Shown: positions 24,329 to 33,345, numbered from the stretch's first letter. The stretch: DNA of 64,000 bases from SW-6-46-9 sp964452185 (GCA_964452185.1 CAYVKO010000001.1:27413-91412); one strand, 5' to 3'. A program made the numbers and translations. Notes: generated by a model not told the origin, from the letters alone.

Positions 24329-26491
24329 CTAAGAATTTTCATTAATAATCTCTACAGCCTTTTCAAGCTCCACTTCATAAACATCAACGTCATCGTATTT
24401 TTTCAGTGATTGAAAATCATCTCCGTGTTTAATGTAAGGGCCATATGGTCCAATGCTGGCAACAATTTCTTTGCCGGTTTCAGGGTGTTCACCGAGTTCT
24501 CGTGGGATGGACAGAAGTTTCAAGGCGTCGTCCATGTCTATTTCATCTGGGTCCATGTCTTCGGGAATACTTACTCGTTTTGGCCCACCACCTTCGTCAT
24601 CATCTTCGCCGAGTTGGAGGTATGGGCCATACGGGCCGGATTTTACATAAACCGGTTTGTCTTCGTCTGGATGAGTTCCTATTGGTACGTCTTCAACTGG
24701 TTCACCATCCATGGTTCGAGCTCCGTCACAATCAGGGAAGTTACTGCAGGATAGAAACTTTCCGGCTTTGCCGAGTTTAACCACCATGTCTGCTCCGCAT
24801 TCAGGACACTCTTCGTCATTTGGTGCCGGACCTAATGTGGTTAGCTTGTCTATATCTTGCTTTTCCTCTAACTTTTTCTCGAAAGGTTCATAAAACTCTT
24901 CAAGTGTTTTTTCGTACTCACGCTCCCCATGTGCAATTTCGTCAAGTTGAGATTCTAGGCTGGCCGTAAAGTTGTCACTGATATACTTGGTGAAATGTTC
25001 TTCAAGAAAGGTGCTAACGACGTCGCCGGTATCCGTTGGATAAAGCGTGCGTCCATCCTTGGTAACATACCCGCGATCTGTAAGTGTATCTATAATAGTT
25101 GCGTATGTGCTCGGCCGGCCGATCCCTCTGTCTTCAAGCTGTTTGACTAGCCCGGCTTCTGAGTAACGGGAAGGAGGCTGTGTTTGTTTCTTTTCTGAGT
25201 CAATATCTTCAAGACCAAGCTCTTGACCAATGTCCACATCAGGTAGTTCGACATCCTTACCGCGGGCCGCAGAGTGTACTGCCAGCCAACCATCAAAGAT
25301 AGTGCGGGTACCAGAAACAGTGAAGGAGGGTTGAGTGGTTTCGTCACCATTATCCAAAATGTGAGCAATAATTTTTGTGCGCTTGAGCTTGGCGGCACTC
25401 ATCTGACTTGCAACCGTCCGGCGCCAAATAAGATCGTAGAGTTTCTTTTGATCTTTACCGCCACCTACTTTCTTTTTGGCAATAGTGGTTGGTCGAATAG
25501 CTTCATGTGCTTCTTGGGCAGATTCATCATCAGTTTCGTATTGGCGAGGTTGTTTATACTTGTCATCAAACTCGTCAGATAGATATGCCAGGATTTGCTT
25601 TTGTGCGCTTGAGCTGAGAGTGGTGCTGTCTGTACGCATGTATGTAATGTGACCGGCCTCATACAACTGCTGGGCGGCTCTCATGGTTCGTGAAGGGGAG
25701 AAGTTAAGGCGGGTTGATCCAGATCGCTGAAGAGTAGAAGTCTTAAATGGAGCATACGGATTACGCGTACGGTTCTTTTCTTCCACATCAGCTACCTGCC
25801 ACGGATTCTCTTTTCCGGCTGTAATAATTTCATCTACCGTGTCTTCATCGCGTGGCTCGTCTTCGCACTCAACGGTAAAACTGTCTTCATCGGTGGCAAC
25901 GTCAGCTGAAATTACCCAGTAATCCTCTGGCTCGAAAGCCCGAATTTCTCGCTCTCGCTCCATGATGATTCTAAGTGCCGGAGACTGTACACGGCCGGCC
26001 GACAACCCGTATCGTACCTTTTTCCAAATTAACTCGGATAACTCATAACCAAAAATCCGATCAAGGACACGCCGAGCTTCTTGCGCTCGTCGTAGGTCGG
26101 TATCAATTTTTCGCGGATTTTCTAGAGCTTCCTGTACTGCTTCTTTTGTAATCTCATGAAAAGTAATGCGTTTTGTGCTGTCGGAATCGTATTCCAGATC
26201 GAGGGCTTCTCCAACGTGCCACGCGATAGCCTCACCTTCACGATCTGGGTCAGTTGCGAGTATTACTTCGTTAGCTTCTTCTTTTTTCTTTTTCAAACGC
26301 TCAACCACTTCTTTTTTCTCGTCGGGTATTACGTAATGGGGAGTAAATCCGTTTTCTATATCAATAGCTCCTTCGGCAGACTTTGGCAGATCACGAACGT
26401 GACCTATCGAGGCTTCCACCTCGAAGTCTTCGCCGAGATACTTCTTTATGGTGTTCGCCTTTGATGGCGACTCTACAATTGCAAGTTTCAT
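24329..26491 (-). CDS. topA: DNA topoisomerase I
   Basis: 720 residues, type IA topoisomerase that relaxes negative supercoils. N-terminal Toprim domain (MKLAIVESPSKANTIKKYLG, then ATDPDREGEAIAWHV). The catalytic Tyr is in HITYMRTDSTTLS (about residue 300). The C-terminal part has one four-Cys zinc finger (CPECGADM... FLSCSNFPDC) and two copies of a GPYGPYLQLG/GPYGPYIKHG repeat of the TopoI C-terminal type. Most other bacteria have more zinc fingers. It is 37 bp downstream of dprA-side DNA in the same leftward block as relA/spoT. Confidence 0.97.
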   Translation of the reverse strand: MKLAIVESPSKANTIKKYLGEDFEVEASIGHVRDLPKSAEGAIDIENGFTPHYVIPDEKKEVVERLKKKKEEANEVILATDPDREGEAIAWHVGEALDLEYDSDSTKRITFHEITKEAVQEALENPRKIDTDLRRAQEARRVLDRIFGYELSELIWKKVRYGLSAGRVQSPALRIIMEREREIRAFEPEDYWVISADVATDEDSFTVECEDEPRDEDTVDEIITAGKENPWQVADVEEKNRTRNPYAPFKTSTLQRSGSTRLNFSPSRTMRAAQQLYEAGHITYMRTDSTTLSSSAQKQILAYLSDEFDDKYKQPRQYETDDESAQEAHEAIRPTTIAKKKVGGGKDQKKLYDLIWRRTVASQMSAAKLKRTKIIAHILDNGDETTQPSFTVSGTRTIFDGWLAVHSAARGKDVELPDVDIGQELGLEDIDSEKKQTQPPSRYSEAGLVKQLEDRGIGRPSTYATIIDTLTDRGYVTKDGRTLYPTDTGDVVSTFLEEHFTKYISDNFTASLESQLDEIAHGEREYEKTLEEFYEPFEKKLEEKQDIDKLTTLGPAPNDEECPECGADMVVKLGKAGKFLSCSNFPDCDGARTMDGEPVEDVPIGTHPDEDKPVYVKSGPYGPYLQLGEDDDEGGGPKRVSIPEDMDPDEIDMDDALKLLSIPRELGEHPETGKEIVASIGPYGPYIKHGDDFQSLKKYDDVDVYEVELEKAVEIINENS

Positions 26492-26593
26492 ATCGTAATG
26501 TGAGGATAGCGTAATGATTAAAAGTTATCAAGAAATTACCTGATTTCACTGTTTAAAAAACTACTTTTTGGGTAACTTTTATAGTCTGGCTGA

Positions 26594-27451
26594 TTACAAA
26601 CGCTCAATTTTACCTCCGGATTCTTTCAGTAAACCTTTTAGTTCAAGGCGGGAGATGAGGACATTAGCTTCAGCTGCCGGCATGTCAACTTCTTGCAGTA
26701 AGTCATCCTTAGGTTTTGGGGTATCGAGTGCTTCGATAACTTTTTCTTCCTTTGCGGTTAGGTTTTCGTGGTCCTTTGAAGCTTTGTTATCGGTAGGCAA
26801 ATTTAACTCGCGAAGAATATCTTCACCGGATCGGATTAGTGCAGCTCCGTCACGAATAAGTCCATGAGGACCGGCAGTATTTTTGGACTTAATTGATCCC
26901 GGCACGGTAAAGACATCGCGATTGTACTCAGTAGCTAATCGAGCAGTAATAAGTGTCCCGGACTGCTCTGTTGCCTCTACTACCAAAACAGCTTGTGAAA
27001 GTCCGGCCATAATTCGATTCCGTTTCGGAAACGCCCAGCCGACCGCTTCAAAGTCCGGTTCAAATTCAGAGATGAGCATATTGCCGCTTGTAAGTAACTT
27101 TTTGGCAAGTGGTTTGTTAGTTTTTGGATACAAAACTTTATCATTAAGTCCGGATCCAGGGACTCCAATGCACGGAAGGTTAGCCTTGAGGGCTGCTTTG
27201 TGAGCTATAGCGTCCATTCCAAGCGCTAGTCCTGATACGATGCATATGGAACTTCCGACAAGGCCGCTGATAAGTTTCTGGCAGACATCGCGTCCGTAAT
27301 TCGTGTGTTTTCGGGATCCTACTACGCATAAGTATTTTTCGGCCTGGGGGAATTCGCTACCACGAGCGTATAGAGAGTCTGGTGGATCATGTATTTCTCT
27401 GAGTCGCTTTGGGAATTCATCCGATTGTACTTTGCGTACTGGAAATTTCAT
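26594..27451 (-). CDS. dprA: DNA processing protein A
   Basis: 285 residues. DprA loads RecA on incoming single-stranded DNA during natural transformation. The Rossmann-like core contains VVGSRKHTNYG, SGLALGMDAIAHKAAL, FPKRNRIMAGLSQAVLVVEA and SGTLITARLA, all family signatures. The C-terminus (about 230-285) is a winged-helix-like DprA tail (LTAKEEKVIEAL, NVLISRLELKGLL). Together with the pilin-type genes this fits DNA uptake, common in Patescibacteria that salvage nucleotides (inference). Confidence 0.95.
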   Translation of the reverse strand: MKFPVRKVQSDEFPKRLREIHDPPDSLYARGSEFPQAEKYLCVVGSRKHTNYGRDVCQKLISGLVGSSICIVSGLALGMDAIAHKAALKANLPCIGVPGSGLNDKVLYPKTNKPLAKKLLTSGNMLISEFEPDFEAVGWAFPKRNRIMAGLSQAVLVVEATEQSGTLITARLATEYNRDVFTVPGSIKSKNTAGPHGLIRDGAALIRSGEDILRELNLPTDNKASKDHENLTAKEEKVIEALDTPKPKDDLLQEVDMPAAEANVLISRLELKGLLKESGGKIERL

Positions 27452-27536
27452 GAATGCGAAAGTGGAGATTTATTTGCTATGATGTGTAGCACAAACACAA
27501 TAAATACATAATACATGGTAGATTCATTCAATCACT

Positions 27537-28799
27537 ATGCTTGATATAAATTTTATTCGTGACAACAAAGAATTGGTTGAAAAGGCTGCAGAAAAGAAAC
27601 ATGCAGATATTGATATTGATGAGCTGTTGACAATTGACGAAAAACGCCGGGAGTTGAAAACTGCGGTCGATAAAAAACGTGAGAAGAAAAATAATATCTC
27701 GGACAAAATAGGTCAAATAACGGATGACGCAAAACGTCAGAAGCTTATAGAGAAGTCCAAAGAGATTAAGGAAAGTTTGTCTGGCCAGGAAGAAAAACTG
27801 AAAGAGGTGAAAGAAAAGTGGCAAAGCCTTATGCTGAAGGTGCCAAACATTCCTGATATGTCAGTGCCGGAAGGGGGAAAGGAGGAAGACAACCAAGAGC
27901 TGAAGACCTGGGGAGAGAAGCCGCATTTTTCATTTGACCCTCAAAGCCATATTGATCTAATGGAGGACTTGGGCATGGTTGATCTCAAGCGAGGGCAAAA
28001 AGTACACGGCTTTAGAGGATATTTCCTCAAGGGGGCTGGAGCCAAGCTAAGTTTTGCAATCTTGAATTACGCTCGCGACTTTTTCGGCCAGTATAACTTT
28101 GAGCGTTTTATGGCTCCGGCTATAGTTCGCAAGCAGTTTTTGTACGGTAGTGGGCATCTACCCAGCGAAGCTGAAGACTTATATGAAACTCAGGATGGGG
28201 ACTATCTGTCCGGTACGGCAGAAATTCCGATGATGGCGTATCATGCGGAGGAGGTTCTAGAAAAAGAGGAATTACCGAAGCGTTACTTGGCTTTCAGTCC
28301 ATGCTACCGTCGTGAGGCAGGAAGTCATGGTAAAGACACAAAAGGATTAATGCGAGTACATGAATTTTATAAACTCGAACAGCTAATGCTTTGTGAGGGT
28401 AGTCATCAAGAGTCGGTACGTTTGCATGAAGAAATTACAAAACACACAGAAGAATTCATCCAAAGCCTTGGTCTCCCGTACCGGCAAATTATTATCTGTG
28501 GTGGTGACCTAAAGAAAAGTCAGGTAAAAAGCTATGACCTTGAGCTTTGGGTGCCTACACAGGATCGTTACCGAGAGATAGCGAGCCTTTCTTACTATCA
28601 TGATTTTCAGACGAGACGGTTTAACATCAAGTATGAAGACGAGGAGGGTAATAAACGATATACCCACTCACTAAACGGAACTGCTATTGCTACGCCACGA
28701 GTGTTGGTATCTCTTGTTGAGAATTATCAGCAGGAGGATGGGTCTATAGCTATTCCCGACGTTCTCCAACCATACATGAATCAAAGCGTAATTGAATAA
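27537..28799 (+). CDS. serS: Seryl-tRNA synthetase
   Basis: 420 residues, class II SerRS. N-terminal coiled-coil arm (about 30-105) that grips the long variable arm of tRNA-Ser, then the core with motif 2 FSPCYRREAGSHGKDTKGLMRVHEFYKLEQ and motif 3 near the C-terminus (NGTAIATPRVLVSLVENYQ). The TAEIPMMAYHAEEVL segment is the Ser-binding TxE loop. Length is normal. The stop overlaps a TTG start of the next gene; ftsQ is given the ATG 5 bp further on. Confidence 0.97.
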   Translation: MLDINFIRDNKELVEKAAEKKHADIDIDELLTIDEKRRELKTAVDKKREKKNNISDKIGQITDDAKRQKLIEKSKEIKESLSGQEEKLKEVKEKWQSLMLKVPNIPDMSVPEGGKEEDNQELKTWGEKPHFSFDPQSHIDLMEDLGMVDLKRGQKVHGFRGYFLKGAGAKLSFAILNYARDFFGQYNFERFMAPAIVRKQFLYGSGHLPSEAEDLYETQDGDYLSGTAEIPMMAYHAEEVLEKEELPKRYLAFSPCYRREAGSHGKDTKGLMRVHEFYKLEQLMLCEGSHQESVRLHEEITKHTEEFIQSLGLPYRQIIICGGDLKKSQVKSYDLELWVPTQDRYREIASLSYYHDFQTRRFNIKYEDEEGNKRYTHSLNGTAIATPRVLVSLVENYQQEDGSIAIPDVLQPYMNQSVIE

Positions 28800-28803
28800 A
28801 TTT

Positions 28804-29676
28804 ATGGCCAAACGACGGATTAGATCCAAGCGTCACTCACGGCGTAAAAAAGAGAGTCGCCGAGACAAAATGCGGTGGTACGGTTTCGGGGTGTTAGCGG
28901 TGATTGCGCTATTTATCGGCTTTACTCACTGGTCGGTAGTCACTATTAATAATATTGACGTATCAGCTGGGTCTGAGGTAACAGAGGACACTGTACGTGA
29001 ACTAACTGAGGATGTGTTGGCTGAACCGTGGCTTGGGATTGTTGCGCAGGATAATATTCTGCTGCTACCACGAAATCGGCTGCATGAAGTTTTGACGAGC
29101 GTTTCTCCAGCCATTAAATCTACAGATGTAGACATTACCGGACTGCGCAGCTTCCGGGTTACACTTACGGAACGAGAGCCTTCAGCTCAACTTTGTGCAC
29201 GTACGGCGAGTGAGGAACTTAATCAGTGTCGGTTGGTGGACGGGACAGGATTTGTATTTTCAACTAATCAGTCGGAAGCTACCTCTACACCTTCTTTGAC
29301 TTATACAGTTAACAACATCCCGGAATCAGGCGAACGACTTATGCCTACCTCAGTTTTTAGCACACTTTCTTCGTTTGCTAATACGCTCCCGGAGCTTGAT
29401 TTGTACCCGGAACAGATTGATATAAAAGAGCAAGGTGATGCAGATGTAACTGTATATTCGCAAGAAAATCCAACAGCCACATCGTCTTCAGTTAATATTA
29501 AAATCAACATTTATGATGATCTGTCACAATCTTTTGCCAATCTGCAGACGGTGTTAGGAAAGAACTCATTAGCAACTTCGACCTCTAATGAGGTAAACCC
29601 GAACGGTTCAGAGGTTTCTCCGTTTACGTTTGAATATATAGACCTACGTTTTGAAAACAAAGTGTTTTACCAATAG
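28804..29676 (+). CDS. FtsQ-like cell division protein (POTRA domain)
   Basis: 290 residues. A very basic N-terminus (MAKRRIRSKRHSRRKKESRR) is followed by one transmembrane helix (about 26-45, WYGFGVLAVIALFIGFTHWS), then a POTRA-like domain (about 48-120: INNIDVSAGSEVTEDTVREL, PRNRLHEVLTSVSPAIKSTDV, RSFRVTLTEREPSAQLC). This is the FtsQ/DivIB layout, which recruits FtsB and FtsL to the division site. The start at ATG 28804 is preferred over TTG 28792, which overlaps serS. Confidence 0.8.
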   Translation: MAKRRIRSKRHSRRKKESRRDKMRWYGFGVLAVIALFIGFTHWSVVTINNIDVSAGSEVTEDTVRELTEDVLAEPWLGIVAQDNILLLPRNRLHEVLTSVSPAIKSTDVDITGLRSFRVTLTEREPSAQLCARTASEELNQCRLVDGTGFVFSTNQSEATSTPSLTYTVNNIPESGERLMPTSVFSTLSSFANTLPELDLYPEQIDIKEQGDADVTVYSQENPTATSSSVNIKINIYDDLSQSFANLQTVLGKNSLATSTSNEVNPNGSEVSPFTFEYIDLRFENKVFYQ

Positions 29677-29680
29677 CTTT

Positions 29681-29708
29681 TTGACATATTTATTTAGTGA
29701 CGTATTAT
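29681..29708 (+). promoter_or_regulatory. Near-consensus promoter of the small gene at 29765
   Basis: TTGACA (29681-29686), 16-bp spacer, TATTAT (29703-29708). It is the closest match to a sigma-70 consensus in the window and drives a short unit that ends at the terminator 29999-30035. Confidence 0.7.
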
Positions 29709-29764
29709 ATATCTGGCGTTGTGTTGTACTTTTGACTCTTTGTTTACTTACAGACCAACAGGCT

Positions 29765-29977
29765 ATGACACCCAATCTTGCAAGTGGAACGCTGCCTCCA
29801 AGAGGTAAAGCTGTTGACCCTCAAAGTCGAAGGCAAAAATGGAGTCAGTTTTTTGGGCCACAAATCTGTCACGCTTACAATCGTGACGGCCTTCCGTGGG
29901 AGCCTTCTTACAATTTTGAAGCTCCTGATCAGGATTTGAAGAATATTGATATTGATCAACTGCTCGATCTTTTGTAA
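29765..29977 (+). CDS. Small hypothetical protein in its own transcription unit
   Basis: 70 residues from ATG 29765; family not recognised. Composition: a Pro/Arg/Lys-rich N-terminal half (TLPPRGKAVDPQSRRQKW), an aromatic middle (WSQFFGPQICHAYNRDGLPW) and an acidic Leu/Ile helix at the C-terminus (DLKNIDIDQLLDLL). The unit has a strong promoter about 50 nt upstream and a strong terminator 22 nt downstream, which argues for real, high expression. A structured small RNA is the alternative, but the reading frame looks coding. Confidence 0.6.
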   Translation: MTPNLASGTLPPRGKAVDPQSRRQKWSQFFGPQICHAYNRDGLPWEPSYNFEAPDQDLKNIDIDQLLDLL

Positions 29978-29998
29978 ACTAGTTGATTTCACGAACAC

Positions 29999-30035
29999 AT
30001 CCGCCACACTCGCATTTCTGTGGCGGATTTTTTTA
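29999..30035 (+). terminator. Terminator of the small gene
   Basis: ATCCGCCACA / TGTGGCGGAT, a perfect 10-bp stem with a 10-nt loop, followed by seven T. Confidence 0.9.
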
Positions 30036-30079
30036 TTGTGATTTGTGTTTTGCTTACTATATATTATGTACTGCAAATT

Positions 30080-31081
30080 ATGAAAAAAGGTTTTTGGAAC
30101 AACTTACCACAGCCATTTTTTGCTTTAGCACCAATGGAGGACGTCACTGATGTGGCATTTCGGCAGATGTTTGCGAAGCATGGTCGTTATGAGGAAGACG
30201 GGCAGATGCGCGGGCCGGATGTCATGTTCACAGAGTTTACTTCAGCAGACGGCTTGGTAAAAGGTGGTTGGGAGCGTTTAAAACATCAACTATTTTATGA
30301 AGAAAATGAGCGGCCAATTGTAGCGCAACTCTTTTCAGATCATCCCGGTCGGATGCGTCAGGCGGCGGCAATCTGTCTGAATTTAGGATTTGATGGCATT
30401 GATATCAACATGTGTTGTCCGTCTCGGACGGTGGTGAATAATGGTTGTGGTAGCGGACTCATGAAAACTCCCAAGCTTGCTCAGCGAGTGGTTGAGGCGG
30501 CCAAAGAAGGAGCTGGTGGGTTGCCGGTATCAATCAAGACCCGCACCGGATTTTCTGAGGATGAAATAGATGCATGGGTGCCAACACTTTTAGAAACCAA
30601 ACCGGCAGCTCTAAGTATTCACGCTCGAACGCGAAGTGAGATGTCAAAAGTGCCGGCTGACTGGGAAGCAATCAAGCGAACCCGGATGATTCGAGATCAC
30701 TTTGGGGTGGATACACTCATAATTGGCAACGGTGATGTTGAGTCCTTAGAGGAAGGGGAAAGGAAGGTTCAGGAAGTTGGTGTGGAGGGAGTGATGATCG
30801 GTCGCGGAGCCTATGGAAACCCGTGGTTTTTTAATCCAAATACTAACCGAAGCGAATTATCTCCCGGCAAACGTTTATCGGTAATGGTTGAGCATGCTCA
30901 GACTTTTGATGAGCGTCTCCCAAACCAGCATTTCGCTATCATGCGCAAGCATTTCAAGGCATATACAAAAGGGTTGCCTGAAGCAAACTTACTTCGCAAC
31001 TCATTAATGCAGACACAAGACAGTAAAGAGGTGGGGTCAGTCGTTAATGATTACCTTACGGGAGTTGGTTCAGAAGACTAG
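30080..31081 (+). CDS. tRNA-dihydrouridine synthase
   Basis: 333 residues from ATG 30080; an upstream frame at 30020 lies in the terminator T-run and was rejected. FMN enzyme that reduces uridines in tRNA D-loops. Signatures: FALAPMEDVTDVAFRQM near the N-terminus, GIDINMCCPSRTVVNNGCGSGLM with the catalytic Cys (family usually MGCP), SIKTRTGF, SIHARTRSEMSK, and GNGDVES followed by GVMIGRGAYGNPW for FMN phosphate. The Dus subclass cannot be set. All tRNAs in the window carry D-arms that could be substrates. Confidence 0.92.
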   Translation: MKKGFWNNLPQPFFALAPMEDVTDVAFRQMFAKHGRYEEDGQMRGPDVMFTEFTSADGLVKGGWERLKHQLFYEENERPIVAQLFSDHPGRMRQAAAICLNLGFDGIDINMCCPSRTVVNNGCGSGLMKTPKLAQRVVEAAKEGAGGLPVSIKTRTGFSEDEIDAWVPTLLETKPAALSIHARTRSEMSKVPADWEAIKRTRMIRDHFGVDTLIIGNGDVESLEEGERKVQEVGVEGVMIGRGAYGNPWFFNPNTNRSELSPGKRLSVMVEHAQTFDERLPNQHFAIMRKHFKAYTKGLPEANLLRNSLMQTQDSKEVGSVVNDYLTGVGSED

Positions 31082-31282
31082 CTTGCAATAAGCAGCGGTG
31101 TGATACCATACATGTAAGTTTGAATCGGTTAATAAAAATGCAATACTTCCTGCTGTGCTCGGGCCCCACTCGAGTCAGCCTTCGTTTTTTCGCCAGCCAT
31201 TCCGGCTGGCGTTTTTTTATATGAGGGAAGATTAAAAAGGCTTGATCGATTCAAGCTAATTATTCATTAAGAAAAAAGTCCA
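31082..31282 (+). other. Long leader or small-RNA region upstream of the AsnRS-like gene
   Basis: The 201-bp spacer contains a 28-codon open frame (ATG 31138, stop 31222-31224) that runs through the terminator at 31191-31218, and GC-rich self-complementary words such as CTCGGGCCCCACTCGAG. It could be the 3' end of the dus message, an attenuator or a small RNA. The frame shows no run of one amino acid that would point to a classical leader peptide. Confidence 0.35.
31191..31218 (+). terminator. Terminator before the AsnRS-like gene
   Basis: Perfect 8-bp GC-rich stem CGCCAGCC / GGCTGGCG, loop ATTCC, then seven T. It lies 110 bp after the dus stop and 65 bp before the next start. Confidence 0.9.
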
Positions 31283-32191
31283 ATGATAGATAATTACCAA
31301 GGTGTAACGGACTCAAAAGCTTTCTCGATCACTGTTAACAAGATGCGGCAGTTTTTTCTCGATAAAGGATATCGAGAAGTCCACACGCAAGACCGCCTAT
31401 CAATTCTTGCTGCTTGTGAAGATCCGAGTACTGTAGCGCACTTTGAATATGCCGGTGATCGTTGGCCGCTTCCGCAGACGGGGCAGATGTGGCTTGAGTA
31501 TGAGCTACTAAAAGATCCTGAGGTGCCGGGTGTCTTTTGTGTGTCTACAAGTTACCGGAATGAGCCTAATCCGGTAGAAGGCCGTCATGAAATTTTGTTT
31601 CCCATGTTTGAGTTTGAATCTCGGGGAGATATGCGCGATCTGATTGATCTGGAGATGGAACTTCTGGAGTACCTGGGGTTTGGAGAGAAAAGTGAGTATG
31701 CAGAGAAAGAGTATAAAGAACTGGCCGATCACTACGGTGTTGAAGAACTAGAGCATGAACACGAAAATCAAATGGAGGAAGACTTCTCGCATGTCACTGT
31801 TATCAAAGACTTCCCGGAGCTAACTTCGCCGTACTGGAACATGAAGCGGTATGAAGATAGTAGTTTGGCCAAAAAAGTAGACGCTATCGTGTACGGGCAA
31901 GAGACCATCGGTAGCGCCGAAAGAAGTTGCGATCCAGAGGTAATGCGAGATCGTTTTTACGCTATCTCTGAAGGTAAGTATGCAGAAAAGTTGTTTGACT
32001 TGTTTGGCAAAAAGCGGGTGAAAGAAGAGCTCGATAGATTCTTGGGGCTTCCAATGGAGCCAAGATTCGGTGGCGGAATAGGCATGACCCGGATGATAAA
32101 CGCTCTCAAAAAACACGGGCTTATTGAGGGTGAACAAGAGGAACCAAAAGTGTCATCAATCATCGCCAATCGAGCTCAGTCTGGTGCATAG
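31283..32191 (+). CDS. Asx-tRNA synthetase-like class II catalytic core without anticodon domain
   Basis: 302 residues, only the class II catalytic core of the AspRS/AsnRS/LysRS group. Motif 2 is in VSTSYRNEPNPVEGRHEILFPMFEFES (Arg and Glu present) and motif 3 in GGGIGMTRMI with its Arg. The OB-fold anticodon-binding domain that normally precedes the core is missing. Known relatives of this build are the archaeal asparagine synthetase related to AsnRS and other aminoacylation-like enzymes; true tRNA charging seems unlikely. Substrate is undetermined. It sits alone between a terminator and dnaX. Confidence 0.8.
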   Translation: MIDNYQGVTDSKAFSITVNKMRQFFLDKGYREVHTQDRLSILAACEDPSTVAHFEYAGDRWPLPQTGQMWLEYELLKDPEVPGVFCVSTSYRNEPNPVEGRHEILFPMFEFESRGDMRDLIDLEMELLEYLGFGEKSEYAEKEYKELADHYGVEELEHEHENQMEEDFSHVTVIKDFPELTSPYWNMKRYEDSSLAKKVDAIVYGQETIGSAERSCDPEVMRDRFYAISEGKYAEKLFDLFGKKRVKEELDRFLGLPMEPRFGGGIGMTRMINALKKHGLIEGEQEEPKVSSIIANRAQSGA

Positions 32192-32244
32192 CCAATCTGC
32201 TGGCCACAAACTGTTAAGTGGTGTAGTAACGCTCTGATAGGTGC

Positions 32245-32250
32245 TATAAT
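32245..32250 (+). promoter_or_regulatory. -10 box (TATAAT) before dnaX
   Basis: TATAAT ends 8 nt before the dnaX ATG at 32259, predicting a leaderless or nearly leaderless transcript. Confidence 0.5.
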
Positions 32251-32258
32251 GGCAAGTA

Positions 32259-33290
32259 ATGACACAAGCACTCTATAGACGTTATCGCCCCGAAAGCTTC
32301 TCACAAGTTCGCGGGCAGGAACATATTACGAAAGTAATACAAGGCGCAGCAGAAACTGGAGACGTTGCGCATGCGTATCTGTTTTCCGGTCGTCGCGGGA
32401 TAGGGAAGACTAGCGTGGCTCGCATTCTGGCGAAGGAGTTGGGTACCAGTGAGCGTGATATTTATGAAATTGATGCAGCCAGCCATCGCGGTATTGATGA
32501 TATTCGAGAACTCAAAGAAGCTGTTACCAGCCTGCCGTACGAGTCGGAAAACAAGGTATACATCATCGATGAGGTGCATATGCTCACCAAACCAGCATTT
32601 AATGCATTGCTGAAAACGCTGGAGGAGCCGCCGGAGTTTGTAATCTTTGTGCTGGCAACGACCGAGCCGGACAAGCTACCCGAAACGATCATCAGTCGTT
32701 GTGAACATCATGAGTTTCGCCAGCCGTCACAGAAGGTGTTGGCTGAAGCTGTTGAAGAAACAGCAGGAGAGGAGGGGCAAGAAATAGAATCGTCTGCGGC
32801 TACGGTTATTGCCCGGGCTGCAGACGGATCTTTCCGGGATGCCTTTGGTCTTCTTGAAAAGTGTATACGAGCAGCTGGCGAAGACACGATAACGCAGGAT
32901 TTAGCTGAAGAAATCACTGGCGTGCCACCTCACGAAGTGGTAAATCAAATTGTATTTTCGGGTATAGCTGATAAAGATGCGGATACTGCACTTACGGCAC
33001 TCAAAGCCGCATCTGAAAAAAATATTGATCCAGAAAAACTGTTTGCACGAGTGATCCAAGCCACTCGGCGAGTCCTTTTGACACGTTTAGCTCCGGATAC
33101 AGTTGATGATCTAAAAAATGAAATCGGGCAAGAAACATTAGAAAAAATTAAAGAGGAAGCAAAGAGGGGGGCTGACTCAAATATTAATGCAAAAACATTA
33201 CACACGCTTCTCTCTCATCACAATCGGCTAGTAAGTGACAGCCTGGGACACTTACCGTTAGAGTTAGCGGTTATAGCTTTGTGTAAGTAA
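32259..33290 (+). CDS. dnaX: DNA polymerase III subunit gamma/tau-like clamp loader ATPase
   Basis: 343 residues, much shorter than E. coli tau. AAA+ core with YRRYRPESFSQVRGQ, Walker A SGRRGIGKTS (43-52), Walker B VYIIDEVHML and the SRC motif IISRCEHHEF. The four-cysteine zinc module that DnaX proteins carry just after the Walker A helix is deleted: AKELGTSERDIYEIDAASHRG joins directly. The C-terminal tau extension is absent too. It loads the beta clamp on primed DNA. With the SRC motif and P-loop kept it should work as the ATPase subunit. Confidence 0.9.
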   Translation: MTQALYRRYRPESFSQVRGQEHITKVIQGAAETGDVAHAYLFSGRRGIGKTSVARILAKELGTSERDIYEIDAASHRGIDDIRELKEAVTSLPYESENKVYIIDEVHMLTKPAFNALLKTLEEPPEFVIFVLATTEPDKLPETIISRCEHHEFRQPSQKVLAEAVEETAGEEGQEIESSAATVIARAADGSFRDAFGLLEKCIRAAGEDTITQDLAEEITGVPPHEVVNQIVFSGIADKDADTALTALKAASEKNIDPEKLFARVIQATRRVLLTRLAPDTVDDLKNEIGQETLEKIKEEAKRGADSNINAKTLHTLLSHHNRLVSDSLGHLPLELAVIALCK

Positions 33291-33333
33291 GATTAAACTT
33301 TCCTTAAAGAAACCGTACTAGACAGCGACTTGC

Positions 33334-33339
33334 TATAGT
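33334..33339 (+). promoter_or_regulatory. -10 box (TATAGT) before the App1-like gene
   Basis: TATAGT ends 6 nt before the ATG at 33346, another case of a start codon at the expected transcription start. Confidence 0.4.
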
Positions 33340-33345
33340 GTAGAT

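Noticed and set aside
30020..30079. Earlier start for the dihydrouridine synthase
   Set aside because: It would begin inside the terminator stem of the preceding small gene and add a hydrophobic stretch not found in Dus proteins.
31138..31224. 28-codon leader peptide ahead of the AsnRS-like gene
   Set aside because: No run of a single amino acid, no ribosome-binding site and no visible alternative antiterminator; kept only as a possibility in the leader entry.
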